DNA of 64,000 nt from positions 186,001 to 250,000 of the forward strand of contig NC_014414.1 of NCBI RefSeq assembly GCF_000152825.2, read 5' to 3'. How positions within the stretch are numbered: position 1 is the stretch's first letter; every line of letters begins with the position of its first letter. Source of the stretch: Parvularcula bermudensis HTCC2503. GTDB taxonomy: Bacteria > Pseudomonadota > Alphaproteobacteria > Caulobacterales > Parvularculaceae. This document shows, piece after piece, positions 1 through 7,522 of this stretch. Made by a program: the position numbers and the translations under genes. A model generated the notes under the pieces. The model saw only the letters and a list, made by a program, of their open reading frames with translations. It was not told the origin of the DNA and ran no database searches.

Positions 1-6
1 TTCTTC

Positions 7-1350
7 ATGTCCCCCATTCTCGCCGCCCTATTCGCGACGACCGCCCTGACCGTACATCCCGCAACATTGCATCCCGCAGCCCAAGAGGCAGCCCAAGGGC
101 AAGGCAGCCAAACGACCCCGGCGACGCCCGAGAGCGAGCTGCGCGATCTCGGCGATGGTCTTTACATGATCACCGGAGAAGGCGGGAATATCATGGTGTC
201 GACGGGCGCCGACGGGGCGTTCGTCATTGACGACCAATTCGACCGCTTAGCCGAGAAGAACCTCGCCCTGATCGAAGAGGTGTCCGAAGAGCCGATCGTC
301 TTCGTTCTCAACACGCACTATCACGGCGACCACACCGGCGGGAACCTCGCCTTCTACAATGCGGGCGCCACCATCATCGCGCACGAAAATGTCCGGCGCC
401 GCCTGGCTGAAGCGGCGGACAAGGAAGACGGCGCCCTGCCCGTAATCACCTTTTCCGAAAACGTCACTTTCCATTGGAACGATCAATCGATCCGGGTCAT
501 GCACGTTCCCAACGCCCATACCGACGGCGACTCGTTCGTCTTTCTGCCACAGGCGAATGTCATCCACTCCGGCGATCTCGTCTTCTCCAGCATGTATCCT
601 TATATTGACGTTGAGGCGGGCGGCTCCGTGGACGGCATGTTGAGCGGCCTCAACCGTATTCGCCAATTAGCCAACAGCGAGACCCAGATCGTACCGGGAC
701 ATGGCCCCCTCTCCGACGAGGATGACGTGACCGCGCAGATCGACCTATTGCGTACCGCCCGTCGTCTGGTCCGTGAGCAGATGATGGAAGGCCACGATGT
801 CGAGGCGGTGGTCGAGGCCGACCCGCTCGCCGACTATAATGAAGACTGGGCCTGGCGCTTTGTCTCCGGCGAAAAGATGGTGCGTCAGCTCTTCGCCGAC
901 TTAATGGCAACGGATACCGACGCCAAGGCGGCCGTCGAAGCCGGCTCCACCGCCGACGCCGCCGAGACCACGGCAAGCGCCGAGCCCCCCGAGGAAACTG
1001 CGGCGGCAGAGGAGACCGAGGAGGCGCCCGAAACCGAGGAGACCGCCGCCCCCGCCGCGGACGACGCCTCCGCCGCGGACGCGCCGGTTCCGGCCAATCG
1101 CGACGCGGCCCTTGACGCCGCTGTGGCCGACACCTCCGACACGTCCGATGCGCCCGAAGAGGAAAACACCGAGGACGGACTTGGCCTTCAGGATCGCCTC
1201 GAAGACGCCCAAAATGCCGCGCAAGCCGCTGCGGCCGCGGCACGACGCCGGGCCGAACAGGCGATCGACGCCGTTCGCGGTAGCGGGGCTGAGGAAGAGG
1301 CGGCATCCGCCGAGGAAAACGCCGATCCCGATGCCTCCGACGCCGAATAA
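7..1350 (+). CDS. Secreted metallo-beta-lactamase-fold hydrolase with acidic Ala/Glu-rich tail
   Basis: The N-terminus has a hydrophobic, Ala-rich segment that fits a signal peptide, so the enzyme is probably periplasmic. The zinc motif HYHGDHTGG starts at residue 104 (H104, H106, D108, H109), followed by H171 (AHTDGDS), SGDLVF and H232 (PGHGP). This is the full di-zinc ligand set of the metallo-beta-lactamase fold, so hydrolase activity is likely but the substrate is unknown. The catalytic domain ends near residue 300. The remaining ~145 residues are a low-complexity Ala/Glu/Asp tail ending in an Ala/Arg-rich helix-like stretch, which is not normal for the fold. The start lies 7 bases from the window edge, so an upstream start cannot be excluded. 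Confidence 0.85.
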   Translation: MSPILAALFATTALTVHPATLHPAAQEAAQGQGSQTTPATPESELRDLGDGLYMITGEGGNIMVSTGADGAFVIDDQFDRLAEKNLALIEEVSEEPIVFVLNTHYHGDHTGGNLAFYNAGATIIAHENVRRRLAEAADKEDGALPVITFSENVTFHWNDQSIRVMHVPNAHTDGDSFVFLPQANVIHSGDLVFSSMYPYIDVEAGGSVDGMLSGLNRIRQLANSETQIVPGHGPLSDEDDVTAQIDLLRTARRLVREQMMEGHDVEAVVEADPLADYNEDWAWRFVSGEKMVRQLFADLMATDTDAKAAVEAGSTADAAETTASAEPPEETAAAEETEEAPETEETAAPAADDASAADAPVPANRDAALDAAVADTSDTSDAPEEENTEDGLGLQDRLEDAQNAAQAAAAAARRRAEQAIDAVRGSGAEEEAASAEENADPDASDAE

Positions 1351-1359
1351 TCTCCTCCC

Positions 1360-1393
1360 CGTCCTGAGGGGCACTTCTCTGCCTCTCAGGACG
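1360..1393. other. Strong hairpin between hydrolase and S4 genes
   Basis: A 14-bp stem (CGTCCTGAGGGGCA at 1360-1373 against 1380-1393, one G-T wobble) closes a 6-base loop. No T-tract follows, so it is not a classic intrinsic terminator. It may be an RNA-stability or processing element between two co-oriented genes. Confidence 0.6.
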
Positions 1394-1430
1394 AACCGAG
1401 GATGCTTCATGGACAAAGACCCCCTAAGAG

Positions 1431-1763
1431 GTGCGCTTGCCTGATCTCACCACGCCATCTCTCCGGCTCGATCGGTGGCTGTGGCATGCGCGGATCTTCA
1501 AAACCCGCGCCCTTGCGGCGCGAATCGTCTCGCAAAAAGGGGCACGGGTCACCCGGGCGGGGAAGACGCAAAAGACCACCAAACCAAGCTTTGCCATCCG
1601 GCCCGGTGATACCCTGGCGATCGTTCAAGCCCAGCGGGCGATCATCCTTGAGGTCGTGGCCCTCGGCGACAGGCGCGGCCCCGCTCGTGAGGCGCAAACC
1701 CTTTACCGCATCAGCGACGACAGCCCGGCGACACAGGGCAATGGAAGGACTTTCCCATGCTAA
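1431..1763 (+). CDS. S4-domain RNA-binding protein, Hsp15-like
   Basis: The N-terminal half (residues ~10-60, LRLDRWLWHARIFKTR...) matches the S4 fold of the heat-shock protein Hsp15, which in E. coli binds 50S subunits carrying stalled nascent chains. The length of 110 aa fits the alphaproteobacterial form. The start is taken as GTG at 1431, because the S4 domain begins within ten residues. The stop codon overlaps the start of the next gene (ATGCTAA), implying translational coupling with the TerB-like protein. Confidence 0.8.
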   Translation: MRLPDLTTPSLRLDRWLWHARIFKTRALAARIVSQKGARVTRAGKTQKTTKPSFAIRPGDTLAIVQAQRAIILEVVALGDRRGPAREAQTLYRISDDSPATQGNGRTFPC

Positions 1764-2209
1764 ATCGCCTCTTTGCCGCCTTTCAAGGCGCCCCGCAGGA
1801 CGAGACCGCCGCCCCCCAGATGGAGCCCGCCATCGCCGCCTTACTGGTCGAGGCCGCCCGCGCGGACGACATCTATACGGAGGATGAAAAGCACCTCATC
1901 GACACGCTCCTCTCCAAACGCTTCGCGTTGTCTGCGGACGCGGCGGCGGATCTCAGAGCTCGGGCGGAGATCGCCCAGGCCGAAGCGAACGATCTTTACG
2001 GCTTCTCCCATATTGTGAAGTCGGAACTCGACCGCGAGGGGAAGATGTCCCTTGTCGAGGACCTATGGCGCATCGTCCTCTCGGATGGCGATCGGGACCC
2101 CCATGAGGAAATGCTGATCCGTCGCTTGGTCGGGCTCATCTATCTGGAGGATCGCGACTCGGCCCTCGCCCGTCAGCGGGCCGAAAAGGCGCTGGAAAGC
2201 GGCCAGTGA
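1757..2209 (+). CDS. TerB-family protein
   Basis: This 150-aa helical protein carries the TerB-like pattern of acidic residues: ARADDIYTEDEK near residues 34-45 and LSDGDRDPHEE near 108-118. These are probable metal-binding loops related by an internal pseudo-repeat. The family includes tellurite-resistance TerB and many free-standing proteins of unknown role. There are no other ter genes here, so a tellurite function should not be assumed. It overlaps the S4 gene by 7 bases and precedes recG by about 20 bases, so the three may be cotranscribed. Confidence 0.75.
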   Translation: MLNRLFAAFQGAPQDETAAPQMEPAIAALLVEAARADDIYTEDEKHLIDTLLSKRFALSADAAADLRARAEIAQAEANDLYGFSHIVKSELDREGKMSLVEDLWRIVLSDGDRDPHEEMLIRRLVGLIYLEDRDSALARQRAEKALESGQ

Positions 2210-2229
2210 CTAGGTAAAACTGAGGGCCC

Positions 2230-4335
2230 ATGCGCCCCGCCGAACTCAACCGATACTTTGCCGATCTCACCTCATTACCGGGCGTTGGGCCGAAGACGGC
2301 CGCCCTTTTACAAAAAGTGGCCGGCCCACGGATCATCGATTTGCTCCTGACCGGCCCCACCGGGCTGATTGATCGCAGCTATCGTCCCAAGGTTGGGGAG
2401 GCGATCCTCGGGCGGGTCGCGACGGTGACGGTGACCGTCACGGCGCACACACCGCCGCCGACCGGGCGCCGCTTGATCCCCTATCGCATCCTCACCGCCG
2501 ACGACACGGGCTATCTCACGCTGGTCTTCTTTCGGGCAAAGCGCGAATGGCTGGAAACCCGCTATCCGGTGGGCACGAGCCTGACGGTCAGTGGGACGAT
2601 CGACGACTATGGCGGCGCCCGGCAAATGACGCACCCAGATTATATGCTGCGCCCAGACCACGATGAGACGCTGCCCGAGGTTGAGCCGGTCTATCCATTG
2701 ACCGCAGGCCTCACCCTCCCGACCTATCGGCGGGCGGTGGCCGCGGCGTTGAGGCGGGTGGCGCCCTTGGCCGAATGGCGGGCACCGCCGCTTGAGGGCG
2801 ATGGCGCGCCTCCCCTCCCCGACTGGGCCGACGCCGTTCGCACCCTGCACGCGCCCCAGTCCGAGCGGGACCTGTCCCCCTCCTCCCCGGCGCGCCGCCG
2901 TCTCGCCGCGGACGAATTGCTGTCGAACCAGCTAGCGCTCAGCTTGATCCGCCATCGGCGCCAGCAAATTGCGGGACGCGCGCTGCCCGGCGATCCGACA
3001 TTGATGGAAGGTGGGCGGGCCGCCCTGCCGTTTCGCCTTACCGCCGCGCAGGATCAGGCCCTCGCGGAGATCGTTGCCGATATGCAGTCACCCGCTCGCA
3101 TGGTTCGCCTGCTCCAGGGGGATGTGGGCTCTGGCAAAACCATGGTGGCCTTTTTCGCGCTCCTCCAGGCCATCGGCTCGGGGGTACAGGGCGCCCTGAT
3201 GGCGCCGACGGAGATCCTGGCCCTTCAGCACGAGGAGACCCTCCGCCCCCTCTGCGATCGCCTGGGCCTGTCGCTTGTCACGCTGCTCGGCCGCGATAAG
3301 GGACCGGAACGGGCAGCCAAGCGCCGGGGGGTTGCCGAAGGCTATGTCCCCCTCGTGATCGGCACCCACGCCCTTTTGTCCGAGGACGTTGTTTTTCGCG
3401 ACCTGGGCCTGATCGTTGTCGACGAGCAGCACCGATTTGGGGTCACCCAGCGATTGAGCCTTCAGGAAAAAGGGCGGCGGGCGGATATTTTAGTGATGAC
3501 GGCCACGCCAATCCCCCGCAGCCTCGCACTGACCACTTACGGCGATATGAGTGTCAGCCAGATACGGGAAAAACCCCCCGGACGGAAACCCGTTGCCACC
3601 CGTGCCCTTCCCACCACGCGCCTCGATGAGGTGATGTCAGCCATAGGGCGCGCTGCCGCCCGCGGAGACCAAATCTATTGGGTATGTCCCTTGGTCGAGG
3701 AGAACGACCAATTGGCCCTGACCTCCGTCACCGAGCGAGCCGCGTCTTTGGCAGACGCAACCGGCCTCGACATCGCTGCGGTACACGGACGAATGTCTCC
3801 GCAGGAGAAGGATGCCGTGGTCGCCCGCTTCGCGCGTGGGGACGCCGATGTCCTGGTGGCCACGACCGTGATTGAGGTGGGGGTGAACACGCCAAATGCC
3901 ACGATCATGGTCATCGAACATGCCGAACGGTTCGGCCTCGCCCAGCTTCACCAATTACGGGGACGGGTTGGCCGCGGGGACAAGCCCTCAAGCTGTCTGC
4001 TTCTTTACAGCACCGGCGACGGGGAGCAGCTCGGCAAAACGGCAAAGGCACGGCTTAACACGCTGCGGGAAACCGAGGATGGGTTTGTGATCGCCGAAGC
4101 GGATCTCGCCCTTCGCGGCCCCGGCGATGCGTTGGGGACGGCACAATCTGGGCAAGCGCGCTTTCGGTTCGGCGATCTTTCCGCGCACAAGGATGTGCTG
4201 GAATGGGCCCATCAAGAAGCAGCGGACATCGTCCGTCATGACCCCTATCTCGACACGAAAAGAGGAGCGGCCCTGAGGACGCTCCTCTATCTATTCGGTC
4301 AGGACGAGGCCGCCCGCCGCCTGCGGTCCGGCTGA
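2230..4335 (+). CDS. recG: ATP-dependent DNA helicase RecG
   Basis: RecG unwinds and regresses stalled replication forks and branched recombination intermediates. The 701-aa product has the expected architecture: N-terminal wedge/OB domain (~1-250), Walker A GDVGSGKT near residue 297, the RecG-typical DEQH box at D398 (DEQHRFGV), and the SF2 motif TATPIPRS. A helicase C-terminal domain carries HGRMSPQEKD, TTVIEVGVN and QLRGRVGRG. The ATG lies after a GAGGG-like site. Length and motifs are complete. The gene is convergent with the PEP-CTERM gene downstream. Confidence 0.97.
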   Translation: MRPAELNRYFADLTSLPGVGPKTAALLQKVAGPRIIDLLLTGPTGLIDRSYRPKVGEAILGRVATVTVTVTAHTPPPTGRRLIPYRILTADDTGYLTLVFFRAKREWLETRYPVGTSLTVSGTIDDYGGARQMTHPDYMLRPDHDETLPEVEPVYPLTAGLTLPTYRRAVAAALRRVAPLAEWRAPPLEGDGAPPLPDWADAVRTLHAPQSERDLSPSSPARRRLAADELLSNQLALSLIRHRRQQIAGRALPGDPTLMEGGRAALPFRLTAAQDQALAEIVADMQSPARMVRLLQGDVGSGKTMVAFFALLQAIGSGVQGALMAPTEILALQHEETLRPLCDRLGLSLVTLLGRDKGPERAAKRRGVAEGYVPLVIGTHALLSEDVVFRDLGLIVVDEQHRFGVTQRLSLQEKGRRADILVMTATPIPRSLALTTYGDMSVSQIREKPPGRKPVATRALPTTRLDEVMSAIGRAAARGDQIYWVCPLVEENDQLALTSVTERAASLADATGLDIAAVHGRMSPQEKDAVVARFARGDADVLVATTVIEVGVNTPNATIMVIEHAERFGLAQLHQLRGRVGRGDKPSSCLLLYSTGDGEQLGKTAKARLNTLRETEDGFVIAEADLALRGPGDALGTAQSGQARFRFGDLSAHKDVLEWAHQEAADIVRHDPYLDTKRGAALRTLLYLFGQDEAARRLRSG

Positions 4336-4378
4336 AGCCTGCTCAAGCGAGGGGGCGAACCGGTGCGCTTGAAACCGC

Positions 4379-5116
4379 TCAGGCGCGCTTTTGACGCCGC
4401 CGCCAGGCGATCGCCCCGCCGGCAAGGCCAAAGCCCGTCAGGGCAAGACCGAGGGGCTCAGACACGTGCGTCGTGGTTTGGTTCTCGGTGTCGAACCAGC
4501 TCTGCGCATCGGGGCGGAACGCTTCGATCAGATCTCCATCGGTCCGGAACACATCCAGCGACGAGAAATGCAGCCAGACGCCGATTTCGTCCTCAAAGGA
4601 GACGCCTGTCCACTCGCTCCCGAAAACGCCCGGCGCCAGGGCCGAAACATCGAGATCGTTGAACGAAACGGTCACACCGCGGCGCTGGCTAAAAAGACCG
4701 TCATAATCCACGTCGAGCACGTTCTTATAAGTTGTGATATAATTGTCACGGTCGAAATAGGAGCCGGACCCCGAATCCACCTGGCCGTTTTTGCCCTCAT
4801 AGCGATAGGCGTAGAGATCGCGACCGGCGAAATCCATGTAGAAGATCGCCAGTTGATCATCGACGGCCGACGGCATCGGGCCGGGACTGACGACGAACCA
4901 GCCGAATTCAGGCACATCGTTGCGCGACGGCGTGGGCCCCAAGCTCGCCTCAAAACTCAGGCGATCACTCGTATCATAAGAAATTGAGACATACTCGATA
5001 GCGCCCACATCAGTCTTCTGAGACGTATCCTCGACCGTATAATTGTAGACGACGGATGCATAAGCGGCCGGTGACAGTATAGCTGCACTCGCAATGGCCG
5101 ATACCAATACCCGCAT
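4379..5116 (-). CDS. PEP-CTERM-type secreted surface protein
   Basis: The start is placed at the ATG at 5116 because AGGAGG precedes it by a few bases and the protein then begins directly with a signal peptide (MRVLVSAIASAAILSPAAYAS). The 245-aa product has no recognised enzyme motif; the body is rich in Asp, Ser and aromatic residues. The C-terminus reads VSEPLGLALTGFGLAGGAIA then RRRQKRA: a short SEP motif, a membrane helix and a basic tail. This is the tripartite PEP-CTERM exosortase signal with VSEP in place of VPEP. Such proteins are normally processed by an exosortase and delivered to an exopolysaccharide-rich surface. No exosortase gene is in the window. Confidence 0.75.
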   Translation of the reverse strand: MRVLVSAIASAAILSPAAYASVVYNYTVEDTSQKTDVGAIEYVSISYDTSDRLSFEASLGPTPSRNDVPEFGWFVVSPGPMPSAVDDQLAIFYMDFAGRDLYAYRYEGKNGQVDSGSGSYFDRDNYITTYKNVLDVDYDGLFSQRRGVTVSFNDLDVSALAPGVFGSEWTGVSFEDEIGVWLHFSSLDVFRTDGDLIEAFRPDAQSWFDTENQTTTHVSEPLGLALTGFGLAGGAIAWRRRQKRA

Positions 5117-5209
5117 TGGATTTCCTCCTATTATTAACAAATCATTACGACACACGGCCATGAAGTGCAAAGGCTGGGCCAAGTACCGTTAACGATTTAA
5201 TTGGAGGTA

Positions 5210-6040
5210 TTAGGAAGATGCTACCGACTTTTTAGTCGGTTTTTTGGGGTCAGTTTGCCCCTCATCCACCTGTTTTCGTCCGAATAGCGAAAAGGTTTTC
5301 CCGCCATTCCCCTCTTCAGGGGCCGACCGCTCCTGTCCCTCCATGGAGGTTACGTCGAAATTGGGCGCAACGAGACCCGCCGAAAAGATCTTCTTCGCCC
5401 CGTCTTCCACGGACATATCGAGGATCCGCAACTCCGATCGCGGGACGAAGAGCAAGAAGCCGGAGGTCGGATTGGGGGTCGTCGGCACGAAAACATTGGT
5501 CATGTCCTCGCCACGATCGGCCAGGGCATGACGAACCTCGCCTTTCGTCGACGTCACCACAAAACAAAGCGTCCAGAGGCCGGGGCGCGGATACTCAATC
5601 AGGGCCACCTCTTTGAAGGATTGCTCTGACTGCTGCAGCGCCATCTCAAAAACATTTTTGAAGAACCCATAGAGGCTGCGAACGATGGGTACCGAATCGA
5701 CCGCCCGTTCACCGAAACCGATCAGCGAGCGGCCGATGAAATTCTTCCCGATGATCCCAAGGACGGTGAGGAAGATGACAGCGATCAACACCCCAAGCCC
5801 GGGCAAGATGGAGATGTCTTCGGGCAGGAATTGCTGGGGAATATTGTTGCGGACAAATCCATCGAGGCGCCGGAGGGGACCGGTGATGAACCAGTAAAGA
5901 ACCGCAAAGGTAATGAAGAGCGGCGCGGAAATGACAACGCCGGTGAGGAAGCTGTTACGCAGCGAGGCGAACGGCCCCGGTTTTGGCAAATGCGGCACTC
6001 CGAGGGGCGGGACATCCCTAGATGATTGGCGTTTCCTCAA
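5210..6040 (-). CDS. DUF502 family inner-membrane protein
   Basis: The 276-aa protein has two transmembrane helices (residues ~30-55 and ~82-105) and the conserved DUF502 core (GIIGKNFIGRSLIGFGERAV, VPIVRSLYGFFKN, TTPNPTSGFLLFVP). The family is widespread in Proteobacteria and plants; its function is not established. The best start is TTG at 6040, preceded by AGGAG with 9-base spacing, as the upstream frame closes nearby. The C-terminus is Lys/Ser rich. It follows ntrX in the same orientation about 65 bases later. Confidence 0.85.
   Translation of the reverse strand: MRKRQSSRDVPPLGVPHLPKPGPFASLRNSFLTGVVISAPLFITFAVLYWFITGPLRRLDGFVRNNIPQQFLPEDISILPGLGVLIAVIFLTVLGIIGKNFIGRSLIGFGERAVDSVPIVRSLYGFFKNVFEMALQQSEQSFKEVALIEYPRPGLWTLCFVVTSTKGEVRHALADRGEDMTNVFVPTTPNPTSGFLLFVPRSELRILDMSVEDGAKKIFSAGLVAPNFDVTSMEGQERSAPEEGNGGKTFSLFGRKQVDEGQTDPKKPTKKSVASS
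5224..5245 (+). terminator. Plus-strand intrinsic terminator inside the 3' end of the DUF502 gene
   Basis: CCGACT-TTTT-AGTCGG followed by six T residues is a textbook intrinsic terminator oriented along the plus strand. It lies in the last codons of the minus-strand DUF502 gene, so it would stop transcription running antisense into that gene. Confidence 0.6.
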
Positions 6041-6105
6041 TGTCCTTCACTCCTGGCAGGACCGCCCAGCGCATGGGGGTCTTCGACATTAAGCATGATC
6101 AACCG

Positions 6106-7518
6106 TTACTGTTCGCTCAAATCGGCGGATTGATGGCGAGTTGTTTTTCCGTTGCCACTGATCCCCAGGGCCTTGAGTTTGCGGTGAAGGGCCGACCGCT
6201 CCATCCCAATAAAGGATGCGGTGCGCGATATGTTCCCTGCAAAGCGGGCGATTTGGGCGGCGAGATATTCCCGCTCGAACTGCTCCCGTGCCTGGCGAAG
6301 CGGCAGAGAGATCACCTGTTCCAGTCCTGTTCCTGCGGACAAGGTGGCCCCCCCGCGCACGATTTCCTCCGGCAGGTCGGCAATGCCCATCGGCTCTTTG
6401 TCCTCACCGGCCCTTAACAGAATAGATCGTTCAAGCGCATTGCGGAGCTGTCGCACGTTGCCGGGCCAATCATAGGCTTGCAGGGCCGTGATCGCCTCAT
6501 GACTGATCTGCGGCAGGGGGCGACCGGCCCCCTCGGCAATCATGGTGAGGAGATACTGGACCAACTCCGGCACATCGTCAGGACGCTGACGAAGAGGCGG
6601 CAGCTTGAGATGAACGACGGCCAAGCGATGGAAAAGGTCTGCCCGAAAGCCCCCTTCCCCCCCATCGGACAACAAATTCCGAGAAGTGGTCGAGATGATC
6701 CGGGTGTCGATCGCCACGGGTGCGGCCCCCCCCAACCGGGTAAAGCGCTGATCGACAAGGACCCGCAACACCTTGGCCTGTGTCGATAGAGACATTTCTC
6801 CGACTTCGTCGATCAACAAGGTCCCGCCATGGGCCCGCTCGAACACCCCAATCGTTTTCGGCGTCCCATCCGGCGCGGTGGACCCGAAAAGAACTTCCTC
6901 CATCGTGTCAGGCTTGATCGTTGCGGCACTGACGACGACGAAGGGTCTGTCGCGGCGTGGGGACAGGCGATGAATTTCCCGTGCCGCGGTCTCCCGCCCC
7001 GAGCCGACCTCTCCCTCGATCAGGACACGGGACCGTGCCTCCGCCACTTTGAAAAGAGCCTGGCGGAACTGTTGTATGGCGGTCGATTGCCCGCGCAGCG
7101 CCTCATCCGCCGCCTTGGATCTCAGACTGTCATTTTCCGTCCGTAGCGAAGAGGCCTCCAGCGCTCGCCCAATCGTCAAAATCAGTTTCTCGGCATTGAA
7201 CGGCTTTTCGAGAAAATCGTAGGCCCCGCGCCGGATCGCCGCGATCGCCGTCTCAATATTTCCGTGTCCCGAAATAATGATCACGGGCATGTCGGGATAG
7301 AGTTGCTTGAGCGCATCGAGAATATCGAGCCCATCCATGCTTGAGCCCTGGAGCCAGATATCAAGGATGACCAGCGCTGGACATCTCTCGCGCAGCGCTG
7401 CGAATACCGCGTCGCTGTCCGATGCCGTCCTGGGGGTGAACCCCTCATCCTCGAGAATCCCCGCGATGAGGTCGCGGATATCCCGTTCGTCGTCGACAAT
7501 GAGAATATCGATCGACAT
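6106..7518 (-). CDS. ntrX: NtrX-type response regulator
   Basis: This is the response regulator of the NtrY/NtrX pair, which in alphaproteobacteria controls nitrogen metabolism, redox and envelope genes. The receiver domain (1-120) has the acidic pair D9/D10, phospho-acceptor D53 and K105. The AAA+ domain has Walker A-like GEVGSGRET and Walker B GGTLLIDEV. The C-terminal Fis-like helix-turn-helix includes GNISRTASFIGMERSALHRK. The GAFTGA loop needed to contact sigma-54 is absent (LFGSTAPDGTPKTIGVF in its place), and the Walker A lysine is replaced. It is therefore unlikely to act as a classical sigma-54 activator. The start at 7518 is chosen because the receiver domain then begins at once; it lies 4 bases after ntrY. 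Confidence 0.92.
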   Translation of the reverse strand: MSIDILIVDDERDIRDLIAGILEDEGFTPRTASDSDAVFAALRERCPALVILDIWLQGSSMDGLDILDALKQLYPDMPVIIISGHGNIETAIAAIRRGAYDFLEKPFNAEKLILTIGRALEASSLRTENDSLRSKAADEALRGQSTAIQQFRQALFKVAEARSRVLIEGEVGSGRETAAREIHRLSPRRDRPFVVVSAATIKPDTMEEVLFGSTAPDGTPKTIGVFERAHGGTLLIDEVGEMSLSTQAKVLRVLVDQRFTRLGGAAPVAIDTRIISTTSRNLLSDGGEGGFRADLFHRLAVVHLKLPPLRQRPDDVPELVQYLLTMIAEGAGRPLPQISHEAITALQAYDWPGNVRQLRNALERSILLRAGEDKEPMGIADLPEEIVRGGATLSAGTGLEQVISLPLRQAREQFEREYLAAQIARFAGNISRTASFIGMERSALHRKLKALGISGNGKTTRHQSADLSEQ

Positions 7519-7522
7519 CGCG

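Noticed and set aside
1757-2209. Tellurite resistance determinant
   Set aside because: Only a TerB-like domain is present; no other ter genes, and free-standing TerB proteins are common with other or unknown roles.
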